The position numbers and the translations under genes are program-made. A stretch of DNA of 64,000 nt. Origin: Clostridiisalibacter paucivorans DSM 22131 (GTDB lineage: Bacteria > Bacillota > Clostridia > Tissierellales > Clostridiisalibacteraceae). The notes beneath the pieces were generated by a model, which saw only the letters and a list, made by a program, of their open reading frames with translations, did not search any database and was not told the DNA's origin. Positions within the stretch are counted from its first letter, which is position 1; each line of letters opens with the position of its first letter. Location: NCBI RefSeq assembly GCF_000620125.1, contig NZ_JHVL01000001.1, positions 124,001-188,000 on the forward strand, read 5' to 3'. Positions 1-9,420 of this stretch are shown piece after piece.

Positions 1-206
1 TCCTTTGGATTTTCTTTAGGTATTAGATATATCTTACCCACTTTATCTTCAGTATAATATGGCTTTAATCCCTCAACATTTACTTCCAATTTACCTTTGC
101 CTTCTCTAATCTCTAACTTTCCGTATCCCTTAACTCCCTTTATATTTTTATCAGAATAATTATTAAATATAATAAACTTTCTCTTGTAAGTATTTGAATC
201 ATTCAT
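1..206 (-). CDS. hypothetical protein, N-terminal part (runs off the window)
   Basis: The ATG at 206 follows a GGAAGGGGGG-type ribosome site (about 216-226). The visible 68 residues are charged, with short beta-prone stretches (KRKFIIFNN, GYGKLEIREGKGKLEVNV, GKIYLIP), and have no signal peptide or membrane segment. The gene lies downstream of rsmA on the same strand but is separated from it by a 115-nt hairpin region, so it is probably its own transcript. I do not recognise the family with confidence. The C-terminus is outside the window. Confidence 0.6.
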   Translation of the reverse strand, partial: MNDSNTYKRKFIIFNNYSDKNIKGVKGYGKLEIREGKGKLEVNVEGLKPYYTEDKVGKIYLIPKENPK

Positions 207-290
207 TTTTTTATTTCCCCCCTTCCATAAATTCATATACCTTTACTATTAACAATATATGTTTAGAAGGTGAAATAGTTGCAAAAAAGA

Positions 291-406
291 ACCAATATTA
301 TTGATTGTTAGAGTAATGACGAAGGTAAAAACAGTTATTAGTTAGTAGTTAACTACTAACTTACTTTATCCTTCATCATTACTACATATTTATCAATAAT
401 ATTGGT
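291..406. repeat. long inverted repeat at the 3' end of rsmA
   Basis: Outer arms at 291-305 (ACCAATATTATTGAT) and 392-406 are perfect inverted copies. Inner arms (about 313-330 and 368-385) are near-perfect, and the centre holds GTTAGTAGTTAACTACTAAC (341-360). The last codons and stop of rsmA lie in the right outer arm. The centre uses the same TTAGTAGTTAG word as the dispersed repeats elsewhere in the window. It probably folds as a large RNA hairpin that may end or stabilise the rsmA transcript. Confidence 0.7.
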
Positions 407-1265
407 TATAAATTTCTTTGGTTATTTTTGCAAAATCCTCTATATCTAGAGTCTCTGCTCTTCTTTTGGGATCTATATTTAATTTTTCTAAAATCCTCAC
501 TATATCCTTTTTTTCTATGCCTAATCCACCCGTACTTAGACTGTTGGACAGGGTTTTTCTTCTTTTCCCAAATGCAGTTTTAACAATTTTAAAAAACAAT
601 ACTTCATCATCTACACTTACCCTTGGGGACCTGTGTACTTTTAAAGCTATTACTGCTGAATCTACATTGGGCATAGGCATAAATACTGTCTTAGGTACAT
701 TAACTATTATTTCAGGCTCACAATAGTATTGTACTGCAACAGACAATGCCCCATAATCTTTTCCCCCTGGAGATGCATTCATCCTTTGGGCGACTTCTTT
801 TTGTACCATAACTACTATACTATCCAATTTCACTCTATCCTCTAATAATTTGATAATTATAGGGGTTGTTATATAGTATGGTAAATTTGCAACTACCTTT
901 ACTTCAGAATTATGGAATCTATTTTTCACGAGACCTATTAGATCTATATTCAATATATCATCATTAATAATATCTAAATTATCATATGGCGATAATGTAT
1001 CTTCTAATATTGGTATAAGTCTCTTATCTATTTCTATAGCTACTACCTTATCTGCTCTATTGCAAAGTTCTTGGGTCAATGTACCTATTCCTGGACCTAT
1101 CTCTAATATATTGTCTTTTTCAGTTATTTTAGCCCCATCACATATCTTGTCTATTATATTTCCATCTATTAAAAAATTTTGACCTAAACTCTTAGAAAAT
1201 CTAAAACCGTGGTTCTGCAATAATTCTTTTATTACCTTAGGAGAATACAGTTTATACTTCTCCAT
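393..1265 (-). CDS. rsmA: 16S rRNA (adenine(1518)-N6/adenine(1519)-N6)-dimethyltransferase
   Basis: RsmA (KsgA) dimethylates two adjacent adenines in the 3' hairpin of 16S rRNA during 30S maturation. The 290 aa are full length. Visible are the SLGQNFLID entry (residues 26-34), the SAM motif EIGPGIGTLTQEL (55-67) and the catalytic NLPY (127-130). It overlaps rnmV by 14 nt, and the rnmV-rsmA order is the usual one in Firmicutes. The two are co-transcribed with the YabE-like gene upstream. Its last codons form part of a long inverted repeat. Confidence 0.97.
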   Translation of the reverse strand: MEKYKLYSPKVIKELLQNHGFRFSKSLGQNFLIDGNIIDKICDGAKITEKDNILEIGPGIGTLTQELCNRADKVVAIEIDKRLIPILEDTLSPYDNLDIINDDILNIDLIGLVKNRFHNSEVKVVANLPYYITTPIIIKLLEDRVKLDSIVVMVQKEVAQRMNASPGGKDYGALSVAVQYYCEPEIIVNVPKTVFMPMPNVDSAVIALKVHRSPRVSVDDEVLFFKIVKTAFGKRRKTLSNSLSTGGLGIEKKDIVRILEKLNIDPKRRAETLDIEDFAKITKEIYNQYY

Positions 1266-1800
1266 ATTTATTCATCCTTTCAATACCCTGTTGAAACTCT
1301 TCTCTAGTTATACCATAATTGTTTAATCTCTTAAGAAACTGCTTGGAATTACAATATCCTATCCTTAATATCTTACCTAATTTGTCCCTTTTTTCGGCAG
1401 AATCTCTTACCCCTATAAGTCCAAACATAGTTAGGTCTCTGTTAGTAAATTCATTTCTACATTCTGTTGATTCCATTCTAGCCTTTTTAAGGGCCTCTAT
1501 TATATCTTTAGGTTTAGCATTTTCTATCCCTATATTATCATTTTTAGTGGCCTTTTCTCTGGGTAAAAATGCATGTTTACAATTTTTCACCTTCTGTGAA
1601 ATGATATTCCTTATTTTTTCTCCTGCAAAATCTGGATCTGTAAAGATTATTACTCCCCTTCTTTCAGCAGCTAGTTTTATTCTATGCATTAAATCCTTTG
1701 GAAATCCAAATCCACCAGTAATTATTATTTCTGCATCTAATGCCTTTTTTATGGCATCGGCATCATCTCTTCCTTCTACAACTATTACTTCCTTTACCAT
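1252..1800 (-). CDS. rnmV: ribonuclease M5
   Basis: RNase M5 is a Toprim endonuclease that makes the final cuts on 5S rRNA precursors. The 182 aa match the family length. The Toprim signature is clear: VVEGRDDADAI with the catalytic Glu near residue 9, and IIFTDPDFAGEKIR with the DxD-type acidic pair. It lies 14 nt after the YabE-like gene and overlaps rsmA by 14 nt, so it is translationally coupled to its neighbour. Confidence 0.95.
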   Translation of the reverse strand: MVKEVIVVEGRDDADAIKKALDAEIIITGGFGFPKDLMHRIKLAAERRGVIIFTDPDFAGEKIRNIISQKVKNCKHAFLPREKATKNDNIGIENAKPKDIIEALKKARMESTECRNEFTNRDLTMFGLIGVRDSAEKRDKLGKILRIGYCNSKQFLKRLNNYGITREEFQQGIERMNKYGEV

Positions 1801-1814
1801 CTATTTATGTCCCC

Positions 1815-2831
1815 CTACTCTAATATATATACTTTTACCTTTCTTCTTCCAAACGCCAATGCCTTACTATGACTTTCAAAAAACAAGTCTATTCTCTTCC
1901 CTTTTATCGCACTACCTGTATCTTCAGCAACAGCAAATCCGTAATCTTTGGAGCCATCTGTAGACTCAATATATAGCTTAGTGCCCAATGGTATAACCTT
2001 GGTATCTACTGCTACGACTCCAGGTCTGGCCTTAGTCCCTGATGCAGTAAGCCCATAATTACTGTCTCCAGGTTTTTTACCAGTACTTTTATAGGAAAGA
2101 TCATAGGCACTTGCATTCATTATAATCGCTTTCTTATATCTCGTATTTCCCCTTGATGCAACTAGTATATTTTTTGTGCCTTCTTCTACCACTTCAGGAA
2201 TAGGCTCTGTAATGGTTTCTTCTTTTACTACATTTTCTGAAATTAACTCATTACCTTTAAATGTCTGTTCTACAAAGAGCTTTTTTATTCCTTCTTTACC
2301 TTCTTTAAATACTCTGGTTTTTCCTATTTCCAAATCTTTAGCCTTTTTATATACCTTAGAATAGGGAATATTAACGGATTTTTCCACAAGCACCTTGTCT
2401 ATATGGGTAACCTCTACATCCATTTTTGGCGTGATCTTTGCCGATATATGTGGTTTTACTATATCGTCTCCATCTTTTTCTATATTTAGTTCCTCTAATA
2501 ACTCATTTACTGTAGAGGCATGGGTATCTATAGAAACTTGGTACCCGTTTAAATTAAGTATTACTGGTTTATTTCTTTTTATTTCTATTTCTAAATCATT
2601 TTTTATCCTTTGGGCTGAATCCACATTTATGTAGTCATCATCTTTAAGTGATATATTGTTTTCTTCTAGCAATTCTCCTACAGTCTTAGCTTTTGTGTTT
2701 ATGTCCATTTCTTTTTGGTCTATGGTGATACATACATTTTTATCCCTATAATTGTAACTAGCAAATAGAGTTAAGACCAATACTACCAATATGGCTATTG
2801 CCATATTTTTGTAATCATGGAACTTATTCAT
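1815..2831 (-). CDS. yabE: YabE-like cell-wall protein (two DUF348, G5, 3D domain)
   Basis: This is an exported wall-associated protein of the YabE/RpfB architecture. It has an N-terminal membrane anchor (residues about 10-26), two DUF348 modules (about 33-60 and 90-116), a G5 domain (about 150-225) and a C-terminal 3D domain (about 237-338). The 3D domain shows the three Asp-containing motifs ASAYD, AVDTKVIPLGTKLYIE and AEDTGSAIKGKRIDLF. The family is related to resuscitation-promoting factors and to lytic transglycosylase-like MltA folds, so peptidoglycan cleavage or remodelling is expected. It heads the rnmV-rsmA operon. The ATG at 2831 follows AGGAGGTTTTAAAG. Confidence 0.92.
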   Translation of the reverse strand: MNKFHDYKNMAIAILVVLVLTLFASYNYRDKNVCITIDQKEMDINTKAKTVGELLEENNISLKDDDYINVDSAQRIKNDLEIEIKRNKPVILNLNGYQVSIDTHASTVNELLEELNIEKDGDDIVKPHISAKITPKMDVEVTHIDKVLVEKSVNIPYSKVYKKAKDLEIGKTRVFKEGKEGIKKLFVEQTFKGNELISENVVKEETITEPIPEVVEEGTKNILVASRGNTRYKKAIIMNASAYDLSYKSTGKKPGDSNYGLTASGTKARPGVVAVDTKVIPLGTKLYIESTDGSKDYGFAVAEDTGSAIKGKRIDLFFESHSKALAFGRRKVKVYILE

Positions 2832-2866
2832 CTTTAAAACCTCCTAAAAGCTTTAAGCTTCATAAT

Positions 2867-2895
2867 AGTTTATTCTAAGTTTTTGATTTTGTCAA
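2867..2895 (-). promoter_or_regulatory. probable sigma-A promoter for yabE-rnmV-rsmA
   Basis: On the minus strand TTGACA (2890-2895) lies 17 nt from TAAACT (2867-2872), about 35 nt ahead of the start codon. The -35 is perfect and the -10 moderate. Confidence 0.5.
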
Positions 2896-2995
2896 ATTTT
2901 TTATGCACTATTTTAACACTATATTTATGTTACTCATTCTATATTTAAAACTAAATAATTAAAATATATAATAAAATTAATATTTCGGCAAAAAA

Positions 2996-3029
2996 CTAAC
3001 ACCTCGAGTTCTAGAACTCGAGGTGTTAG
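2996..3029. terminator. perfect 34-bp palindromic terminator
   Basis: CTAACACCTCGAGTTCT and its exact complement meet without a spacer, flanked by an A-run on the left and TTTT on the right. It follows the Met-rich gene (minus strand) and could act in both directions. Confidence 0.85.
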
Positions 3030-3057
3030 TTTTAGCATTATCTGTATTAAGTTTTTG

Positions 3058-3375
3058 TTACATCATATTTTCCATATCTTCTTCCATACCTGGATACATT
3101 CCATATGGATACATTGGGTACATGCCCATCATTGGGTCATTACAGCCGCTATAAGGCATCGGCATATTTCCACATAGACATTTTCGCATGCAATCAAGCA
3201 TACAGCACATCATCATCATGGGATTTACAGCCATGTACGGCATCATTCCCATATTGGGTGGCATCATTGGAGGCATCATATCCATATCAGGCATAGTAGG
3301 CCAATCAGGATATGGATTACACTCCATTGGCTCCTCAACTATGGGTTCTCTATAACAGTCATCTTCTCTTCGCAT
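3058..3375 (-). CDS. Met/Pro/Cys-rich small protein, possibly spore coat
   Basis: The 105 aa contain 29 Met, 8 Cys and many Pro, Tyr and Gly, in blocks such as MPDMDMMPPMMPPNMGMMP and MMMMCCMLDCMRKCLC. The first 20 residues are acidic and the C-terminus ends in EEDMENMM. There is no signal peptide or membrane helix. GAAGGAGATGAGTTC precedes the ATG, and a strong terminator follows, so it is a single-gene unit. Such composition is typical of spore-coat or metal-binding small proteins of Clostridia. That role is inferred from composition only. Confidence 0.75.
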   Translation of the reverse strand: MRREDDCYREPIVEEPMECNPYPDWPTMPDMDMMPPMMPPNMGMMPYMAVNPMMMMCCMLDCMRKCLCGNMPMPYSGCNDPMMGMYPMYPYGMYPGMEEDMENMM

Positions 3376-3504
3376 GAACTCATCTCCTTCTTAAGAGAAT
3401 CTTATATACTACTTAATTACATTATATGAATATTCACGCCGACTGTTACAAATACTGTAATAACTTTATTGCTTTTTCCCGGGAAATACGACAATATTTT
3501 CATA

Positions 3505-4359
3505 CTACACTCCTGAGTAGGCTGAGAACCCTCCATCTACAGGTATAACTGTTCCATTTACAAATCCAGACGCTCCATTATCTACTAACCATAAAAGTGT
3601 TCCTATTAATTCTTCAGTTTTACCAAATCTAGACATTGGAGTCTGACTTAATATCTTCTCTGACCTTTCAGTATAGCTACCATCTTCATTTAACAAAAGT
3701 GCTTCATTTTGCTTAGTTAAAAAGAATCCTGGTGCTATTGCATTTACCCTTATTCCTACCCTTGATAGATGCACTGCTAACCATTGTGTAAAGTTACTAA
3801 TGGCCGCCTTAGCTCCACTGTATGCAGGAATCTTAGTCAATGGAGTAAATGCATTCATAGAAGAAATATTTATTATAGAGCAACCTTCTTTTCCTATCAT
3901 ATCTTTAGAGAAAACTTGTGTGGGCAACAATGTTCCTAAAAAATTTAGATTAAATACAAATTCTACACCCTTTGGATCTAAATCAAAAAATGTTATTAAA
4001 TCCTCTGTGCTATCTATATCCTCTTCAAATAAGTATTCTTTAGTTGTAGTCCCTTTGGGATGATTTCCCCCAGCACCGTTTATTAATATATCACATTTTC
4101 CAAACATATCGTTTACATATTTTCTTGCCTCTTCTATGCTCTCCTTATTTAACACATCAGCAGTTACTCCTATGGCCCTGCCTCCTAAGCTATTTATTTC
4201 TTCTGCTACTTCTTCAGCCTTTTCTTTATTTAAATCAAGAATAGCTATCTTAGCACCACATTGAGCAAGGGCATGAGAAAACTCACCGCATAGTACTCCC
4301 CCACCACCTGTTACAACAACAACTTTATCATTTAAGTCTATATTAAAAGGTATCTTCAT
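3505..4359 (-). CDS. uxuB: SDR-family D-mannonate oxidoreductase (fructuronate reductase type)
   Basis: The 284-aa short-chain dehydrogenase has the nucleotide-binding VTGGGGVLCGEF (about 17-28), the NGAGG motif, a catalytic Ser in INISSMNAF and YSGAK with the catalytic Tyr and Lys. The insertion between strands (DSTEDLITFFDLDPKG) is typical of the SDR-type UxuB of Bacillus, which interconverts D-fructuronate and D-mannonate. It directly follows uxuA (54 nt), which makes the assignment much stronger. Other hexuronate genes (uxaC, kdgK, kdgA) are not in the window. Confidence 0.8.
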   Translation of the reverse strand: MKIPFNIDLNDKVVVVTGGGGVLCGEFSHALAQCGAKIAILDLNKEKAEEVAEEINSLGGRAIGVTADVLNKESIEEARKYVNDMFGKCDILINGAGGNHPKGTTTKEYLFEEDIDSTEDLITFFDLDPKGVEFVFNLNFLGTLLPTQVFSKDMIGKEGCSIINISSMNAFTPLTKIPAYSGAKAAISNFTQWLAVHLSRVGIRVNAIAPGFFLTKQNEALLLNEDGSYTERSEKILSQTPMSRFGKTEELIGTLLWLVDNGASGFVNGTVIPVDGGFSAYSGV

Positions 4360-4413
4360 AGTTTTCCTCTCCTTTATATTTACTAGCTTTAATAGAATAA
4401 GTTTAGCTATAAT

Positions 4414-5460
4414 CTATTTCGTGCTTTTTTCTATTGCTTCCCAAAGACCATTAATATATGTGGCTCCTAATGCCCTATCATATAAACCATATCCAGGTTT
4501 TCCAGTTTCTCCCCAGATCATTCTACCATGGTCTGGTCTCAATGGACCATCAAATCCTGTATCGTGATATGCCTTAATGATTTCATATACATCTAAAGAA
4601 CCATCGGCCGATCTATGCGATGACTCTTCAAAGGACTTATCACCAGTAATTTTAATATTTCTTACATGGGCAAAATGTATTCTTCCTTTTCCTCCAAAGT
4701 ATCTTATAAGCTCTGGTACATCGTTTTCTTTAGTAACCCCTAAAGATCCACTACAAAGGGCCAATCCATTATTAGGACTATCTACTAAATTTATAAATCT
4801 ATCAAGATTTTCCTTATTAGTTATTATCCTTGGCAACCCAAATATTGACCATGGTGGATCATCGGGATGTATTGCCATGTTTATATCACATTGTTCTGCA
4901 ACAGGAATAATTTGCTCTAAAAAATATTTAAGATTGTCCCACAAATCTTCCTCAGTTACATCTTGATACTGCTTTAATAGTGCTTCTAATCCCGCTTTAT
5001 CATAAGATGTATCCCATCCCGGAAGTTCTAAATCTCCAGATAATGGATTCATTTTATCTACTTCATCCTTATTATATATAAGGGCATTTGAACCATCTTC
5101 AAGCTCATAATTCAAATCTGATCTAGTCCAATCAAATACAGGCATAAAGTTGTAACATACTACTCCTATTTTAGCTTCTCCTAAATTTTTCAATGTAGTT
5201 TTATAGTTTTCAATATATTTATCTCTGGAATCTAACCCTAGTTTTATATCTTCATGTACTGGAACACTCTCTATCGCCTCTAATGTAAGTCCTTTTTTCT
5301 CTATTTTATTTTTTAATTCTAATATCTTGTCAAGAGGCCAAGGCTCTCCCACTGGTATATCATATATTGCTGAAATAACTCCTACCATTCCTGGTATCTG
5401 TCTAATTTGGTCAAGGGTAACCTTATCGTCATCTCCATACCATCTAAAAGTCATTTTCAT
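4414..5460 (-). CDS. uxuA: mannonate dehydratase
   Basis: UxuA removes water from D-mannonate to give 2-keto-3-deoxy-D-gluconate in hexuronate catabolism. The protein starts [20 protein letters not shown], as in the family, and carries the metal-site regions [32 protein letters not shown] and [13 protein letters not shown] take the ATG at 5460 (348 aa), preceded by GGGAGGAAAAATAAT. An ATG 10 codons earlier has no ribosome site. It forms a two-gene operon with the SDR gene downstream. Confidence 0.93.
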   Translation of the reverse strand: MKMTFRWYGDDDKVTLDQIRQIPGMVGVISAIYDIPVGEPWPLDKILELKNKIEKKGLTLEAIESVPVHEDIKLGLDSRDKYIENYKTTLKNLGEAKIGVVCYNFMPVFDWTRSDLNYELEDGSNALIYNKDEVDKMNPLSGDLELPGWDTSYDKAGLEALLKQYQDVTEEDLWDNLKYFLEQIIPVAEQCDINMAIHPDDPPWSIFGLPRIITNKENLDRFINLVDSPNNGLALCSGSLGVTKENDVPELIRYFGGKGRIHFAHVRNIKITGDKSFEESSHRSADGSLDVYEIIKAYHDTGFDGPLRPDHGRMIWGETGKPGYGLYDRALGATYINGLWEAIEKSTK

Positions 5461-5499
5461 ATTATTTTTCCTCCCTAAAATATATTTCATCTTATATAT

Positions 5500-5528
5500 A
5501 TAATATAGCTTTTTCTGTTTCGTATCAA
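5500..5528 (-). promoter_or_regulatory. probable uxuA promoter
   Basis: On minus, TTGATA (5523-5528) lies 17 nt from TATTAT (5500-5505). The sequence GTATCAAGGAATAC across the -35 has short inverted arms (GTAT/ATAC) that could be part of an operator; this is weak. Confidence 0.5.
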
Positions 5529-5572
5529 GGAATACTGTTCTATTTTTTATATAATTTTTAAATTATATAAAA

Positions 5573-5678
5573 ATAGTTAGTAGTTATTGGTTATTAATTA
5601 GCAGTCTAATGATGAAATCCACAGGATTTCCAACATCAACTACCAACTAATAACTACTAGCTACTAACTACCAACTAT
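5573..5678. repeat. dispersed TTAGTAGTTAG inverted repeat, copy 1
   Basis: The left arm is ATAGTTAGTAGTTATTGG. The centre is TAATGATGAAATCCACAGGATTTCCAACATC-like (a hairpin of GAAATCC/GGATTTC). The right arm is CTACTAGCTACTAACTACC. It fills most of the tatD-uxuA gap and belongs to a family with at least seven copies in the window. Confidence 0.8.
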
Positions 5679-5684
5679 TTCTTA

Positions 5685-6452
5685 TTATTCTATATTAAAT
5701 AACTCTTTTGCATTTTTAGCTGTGGCATTGGCTACTTCTTCGAAAGTAATTCCCTTTAATTCGGCAATAATACCAGCAATATATCTTACATATACTGGGT
5801 CATTACGTTTACCTCTATGGGGTTCTGGAGTAAGATATGGAGAATCGGTTTCTATTAATATCCTCTCCAATGGAATAGCCTTAGCTACTTCTTTAGGAGT
5901 TTTTGCATTTTTAAATGTTATAGGACCTGCAAAGGATATATAAAATCCTAATTTTATATACTCTTTAGCCATATCAGCACTGCTGGCATAACAATGCAAA
6001 ACTCCAGTCAAATTCTCATCTTTTTCTTCCTTTATTATATCAAAGGTATCTTTATGGGCATCTCTATCATGGACTATTATAGGTAGTTTTAATTCTTTAG
6101 CCAATTTTATTTGTTCTCTAAACCACTTTTTTTGAATATCTCTAGGAGAGTTATCGTAGTAATAATCTAGTCCTATTTCTCCTATTGCTATAACCTTATC
6201 TTTTTTAGCCAAATTTCTAAGAATCTCTATGGTATCTTCATCCATTGCCTTGGCCTCATGGGGATGTACGCCCACTGCGGCATATATATTATCATATTTT
6301 TCTGCTAGAGACACTGCTCTAACAGAAGATGCCACATCAGCTCCAGGATTTATCACTAATGATACATCGTTTTCCTTCAATTCTCTTATTAATTTATCCC
6401 TATCTCTATCAAATCTCTTATCATCAAGATGTGCATGACTATCTAAAAGCAT
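5685..6452 (-). CDS. tatD: TatD-family metal-dependent DNase
   Basis: TatD proteins are TIM-barrel metal-dependent 3'-5' exonucleases and hydrolases. The 255 aa show all metal ligands: HxH in DSHAHLD (6, 8), Glu92 in GEIGLDYY, His128 in IIVHDRDA, His153 in VLHCYA and Asp203 in IETDSPYLTPE. The place between metG and yabE/rnmV is the same as in Bacillus (yabD). The next gene upstream ends 1 nt before it, so they are co-transcribed. Confidence 0.95.
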   Translation of the reverse strand: MLLDSHAHLDDKRFDRDRDKLIRELKENDVSLVINPGADVASSVRAVSLAEKYDNIYAAVGVHPHEAKAMDEDTIEILRNLAKKDKVIAIGEIGLDYYYDNSPRDIQKKWFREQIKLAKELKLPIIVHDRDAHKDTFDIIKEEKDENLTGVLHCYASSADMAKEYIKLGFYISFAGPITFKNAKTPKEVAKAIPLERILIETDSPYLTPEPHRGKRNDPVYVRYIAGIIAELKGITFEEVANATAKNAKELFNIE

Positions 6453-6453
6453 A

Positions 6454-6990
6454 TTATTTTCGCCCCTTTTTCTTTTTTTTGTTTTTATTTCCTTTGGACA
6501 GTTTAGTATTTTTCTTAATTATCTGATCAGTCTTTCCTTTATGTCCTTCTACTATAATAAACATCTTCTTTACACGGTCACTTTTATTTCTATATCTCAA
6601 TTCCAATCTATATTTATCTTTAGTTTTAGATATCTTATCCCATCTATATGATTCTACCATGTCCCACGGAGAAAAGAAATCATACTTAAGTATCCCATGT
6701 TCTGAAATCTTAGCCTTTGACATTATCTTAGATCCAAAATATAAAAACCACAATATCATAAATACAAATTGATATATGGTATCTTTATTTATCAAATTGC
6801 CTTCAACAGTCTTATATATCCATACGCCCATGGTTAACACTATTATAGCTAAAAATATAAGAAAAAAGTTACCATACTGCTTCAACTCTAAAAGGACTTC
6901 CCCCGATTTCTTCTTATTGTTGATAAATCTTAATATACTATACCCTAATAACCCTGCCATAAATAATACTAAAAATAAATAAATATTCAT
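6454..6990 (-). CDS. membrane protein with C-terminal PH-like domain (DUF5673-type)
   Basis: I take the ATG at 6990 (178 aa), 16 nt after GGAAGGG; an upstream ATG (7008) has no ribosome site. There are three or four membrane helices: residues about 1-20 (IYLFLVLFMAGLLGYSI), about 38-60 and about 70-90. A cytoplasmic part follows (SEHGILKYDFFSPWDMVESYRWDKI), built like the bacterial PH/DUF5673 type, and the protein ends in a Lys-rich tail (KGNKNKKKKKGRK). The protein at 45401-45940 shares this plan. The function is unknown. Confidence 0.75.
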   Translation of the reverse strand: MNIYLFLVLFMAGLLGYSILRFINNKKKSGEVLLELKQYGNFFLIFLAIIVLTMGVWIYKTVEGNLINKDTIYQFVFMILWFLYFGSKIMSKAKISEHGILKYDFFSPWDMVESYRWDKISKTKDKYRLELRYRNKSDRVKKMFIIVEGHKGKTDQIIKKNTKLSKGNKNKKKKKGRK

Positions 6991-7029
6991 ATTAAATCGC
7001 CCTTCCATATTTTCTATTGTCTATTCCAT

Positions 7030-7063
7030 AATTAGAAAGCAGAGGATATCCTCTGCTCTAATT
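7030..7063. terminator. inverted repeat after metG
   Basis: The core AGCAGAGGAT/ATCCTCTGCT (7037-7056) is extended outward by AATTAGA/CTAATT. It sits between the metG stop and the next gene, so it is a likely metG terminator with a weak U-tract. Confidence 0.7.
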
Positions 7064-7105
7064 ATTATTATATTATGTTTTAAGATTTTTTCAAATAGAA
7101 ATAAA

Positions 7106-9061
7106 TTAGCTTACTTCAGCACCACTTTCAATATCCTCCAATACAGATAATAGGGTCAAATTATCGCCTTTTTCTGCCGCCATTATCATACCATGGGACT
7201 TCTCGCCCCTTAATTTTATAGGTTTCAAATTGGCCACTAAAATAACCTTTTTACCTATTAATTCTTCAGGTGCATAATACTTAGATATACCCGATACCAC
7301 TTGTCTTTCTTCTTCTCCTACTTTGAGTTTGAAGATTAGTAATTTGTCAGCATTTGGGTGTTTTTTTGCTTCCACTATTTCTGCAACTCTCAAATCTAGT
7401 TTATCAAAATCATCTATAGTTATCTCTTCCACTTCTTTCTTATCCTCCTCAGGCTCATTTTTAGACACTATCTTTCTAGATTCAATAAGCTTGTCATTGG
7501 CCTCGTCCAATCTCTGAAGTTCTTTTTTTACATCTAATCTTGGGAACATTGGTCCTTCTTTTTTAACTTTAATTCCTGATAAAAGTTTGTTCCATTCAGA
7601 TAAATCTTCCCATAATGTTCCTTTACCCTCTTCAATGCCAAATTGTCTCCAAATACTGTCTGATGTCTTTTCCATAAATGGTCTTATCAACACAGAAACT
7701 ATCCTTAAAGACTCTGAAAGATTATATAATACAGTGTCTAGTCTATCCTTTTTAGATTCATCCTTGGCTAAAATCCATGGAGTAGTTTCATCTATATACT
7801 TATTAGTCCTCCTAATAAGTTTCCATATCTCCTCCAATGCATTACTGAAATCTAATTTATCAATATATTTACTTACCTTATCAGAAGTAGATGTAGCTAT
7901 TGTCTTTAAATCCTCATCATATTCACCCACTTCTTTAGGTTCAGGGATTATACCATCATTATATTTAGATATCATAGCCACTGTTCTACTGACTAGATTT
8001 CCTAAATCATTGGCTAAATCAGAATTTATTCTATTTAAGAATTTCTCTCTAGAGAAGGAGCCATCTTGACCAAATGTAAATTCCCTTAATAAGAAGTATT
8101 TTAATGTATCTATTCCGTATAAATCTATTATTGGTTCAGGATATATAACATTTCCTTTAGATTTAGACATCTTATCATTTTCAAATAATATCCAGCCATG
8201 ACCAAATACTTTTTTAGGTAGATCCATCCCTAATGCCATAAGGAGTGCTGGCCAGATTATAGTATGGAACCTCACTATCTCTTTACCTACTAAATGTACA
8301 TCTGCAGGCCAATATTTTTTAAATTCACTGTCATCATCCTGTAAATATCCTATTCTAGATATATAACTACTTAGTGCATCTATCCATACATATATTACAT
8401 GTTTTTCATCAAAGGGCACCTTTATTCCCCAATCAAATGAAGACCTTGTTACACATAAGTCTTCAAGCCCTGGCTTTAAGAAATTATTAATCATCTCATT
8501 TCTTCTAGACTCTGGCTGTAAAAACTCTGGATTTTCTTCCAATAATTTTATCAATCTATCTTGATATTTGGAAAGTTTAAAGAAATATGCCTCTTCTTTA
8601 GCCAATTGTACTTCTCTACCACAATCAGGGCATTTTCCATCCTTTAGTTGACTCTCAGTCCAAAATGCTTCACAAGGAGTACAATAATGTCCCTCATATT
8701 GACTTTTATAGATATCCCCTTGGTCATATAATTTTTTAAATATCTTTTGTACTGTTTCTGCATGGTCTTTATCTGATGTCCTTCTAAAACCATTATAACT
8801 TATCTCTAATTTTTCCCACAATTCTTTAATATTTTTTACTATACCGTCTACATATTCTTTAGGTTCCATTCCCTTTGATTGGGCTACCGTTTGAATCTTT
8901 TGACCGTGTTCATCTGTTCCCGTAACAAATTTTACATCATATCCCATAGTTCTTTTGAATCTAGCTATTGTATCTGCAGCTACTGTACAATATGTGTGTC
9001 CTATATGAAGATTGTCACTAGGATAATAAATTGGGGTTGTTACATAAAATGGTTTTTTCAT
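7106..9061 (-). CDS. metG: methionyl-tRNA synthetase
   Basis: MetG charges initiator and elongator tRNA-Met. The 651 aa hold the class I motif HIGH (19-22), a zinc knuckle CTPC...CPDC (about 127-147), KMSKSKGNV (about 300) and a C-terminal Trbp111-type tRNA-binding domain (about 550-651, [20 protein letters not shown]). This is the dimeric bacterial form. The ATG follows GAGGAGGAAGTATTT. Expression is set by the T-box leader upstream. metG next to tatD is the standard Firmicute order. Confidence 0.97.
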   Translation of the reverse strand: MKKPFYVTTPIYYPSDNLHIGHTYCTVAADTIARFKRTMGYDVKFVTGTDEHGQKIQTVAQSKGMEPKEYVDGIVKNIKELWEKLEISYNGFRRTSDKDHAETVQKIFKKLYDQGDIYKSQYEGHYCTPCEAFWTESQLKDGKCPDCGREVQLAKEEAYFFKLSKYQDRLIKLLEENPEFLQPESRRNEMINNFLKPGLEDLCVTRSSFDWGIKVPFDEKHVIYVWIDALSSYISRIGYLQDDDSEFKKYWPADVHLVGKEIVRFHTIIWPALLMALGMDLPKKVFGHGWILFENDKMSKSKGNVIYPEPIIDLYGIDTLKYFLLREFTFGQDGSFSREKFLNRINSDLANDLGNLVSRTVAMISKYNDGIIPEPKEVGEYDEDLKTIATSTSDKVSKYIDKLDFSNALEEIWKLIRRTNKYIDETTPWILAKDESKKDRLDTVLYNLSESLRIVSVLIRPFMEKTSDSIWRQFGIEEGKGTLWEDLSEWNKLLSGIKVKKEGPMFPRLDVKKELQRLDEANDKLIESRKIVSKNEPEEDKKEVEEITIDDFDKLDLRVAEIVEAKKHPNADKLLIFKLKVGEEERQVVSGISKYYAPEELIGKKVILVANLKPIKLRGEKSHGMIMAAEKGDNLTLLSVLEDIESGAEVS

Positions 9062-9104
9062 AAATACTTCCTCCTCATATTAACATTTACCTTTTCTATC
9101 CACT

Positions 9105-9350
9105 AAAAAAACCCTCCATCTCTATATAGAGACGAAGGGTGTATTCGCGATACCACTCTAATTCATTTAGACTTCACAGCCTAAAACTCAATAGGTTACA
9201 TCTATAACCTTGTATATATAACGGATACAAACCCGTAACAGCTTACTTTTATTCAGCTGTAAAGTTCAGGGGCCATCTTCAATATAGTCTTAAACACCAG
9301 CTTTCACCTAATCTGGCTCTCTACAGTAAAAGAATATATTTACTCTTCCC
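9105..9350 (-). promoter_or_regulatory. T-box riboswitch (Met specifier) of metG
   Basis: On minus, the conserved T-box core AGAGTGGTATCGCG occupies 9146-9159. It is followed by a terminator stem (ACCCTTCGTCTC...GAGATGGAGGGT then a U-run, about 9105-9142). The stem I region carries GAGAGCCAG, and the sequence GAAGATGGCCCC places an ATG specifier at 9274-9276, which matches methionine. Uncharged tRNA-Met would favour the antiterminator and allow metG transcription. The leader fills the whole 9106-9406 gap. Confidence 0.93.
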
Positions 9351-9391
9351 ATCATAACCTTTAAGATTTAAAATTCTACTATTATTTATTA

Positions 9392-9420
9392 ATGATATAT
9401 AATCCCCTATATTTTGTCAA
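9392..9420 (-). promoter_or_regulatory. promoter of the T-box/metG transcript
   Basis: On minus, TTGACA (9415-9420), a 17-nt spacer and TATCAT (9392-9397) lie just ahead of stem I. The -35 overlaps the last codons of the MFS gene. Confidence 0.7.

Noticed and set aside
1319-1963. 214-codon open frame on plus
   Set aside because: It is antisense to rnmV and the YabE-like gene; no ribosome site and no recognisable domain.
5573-5678. insertion sequence
   Set aside because: The copies are under 120 bp, have no coding capacity, and no transposase gene is in the window.
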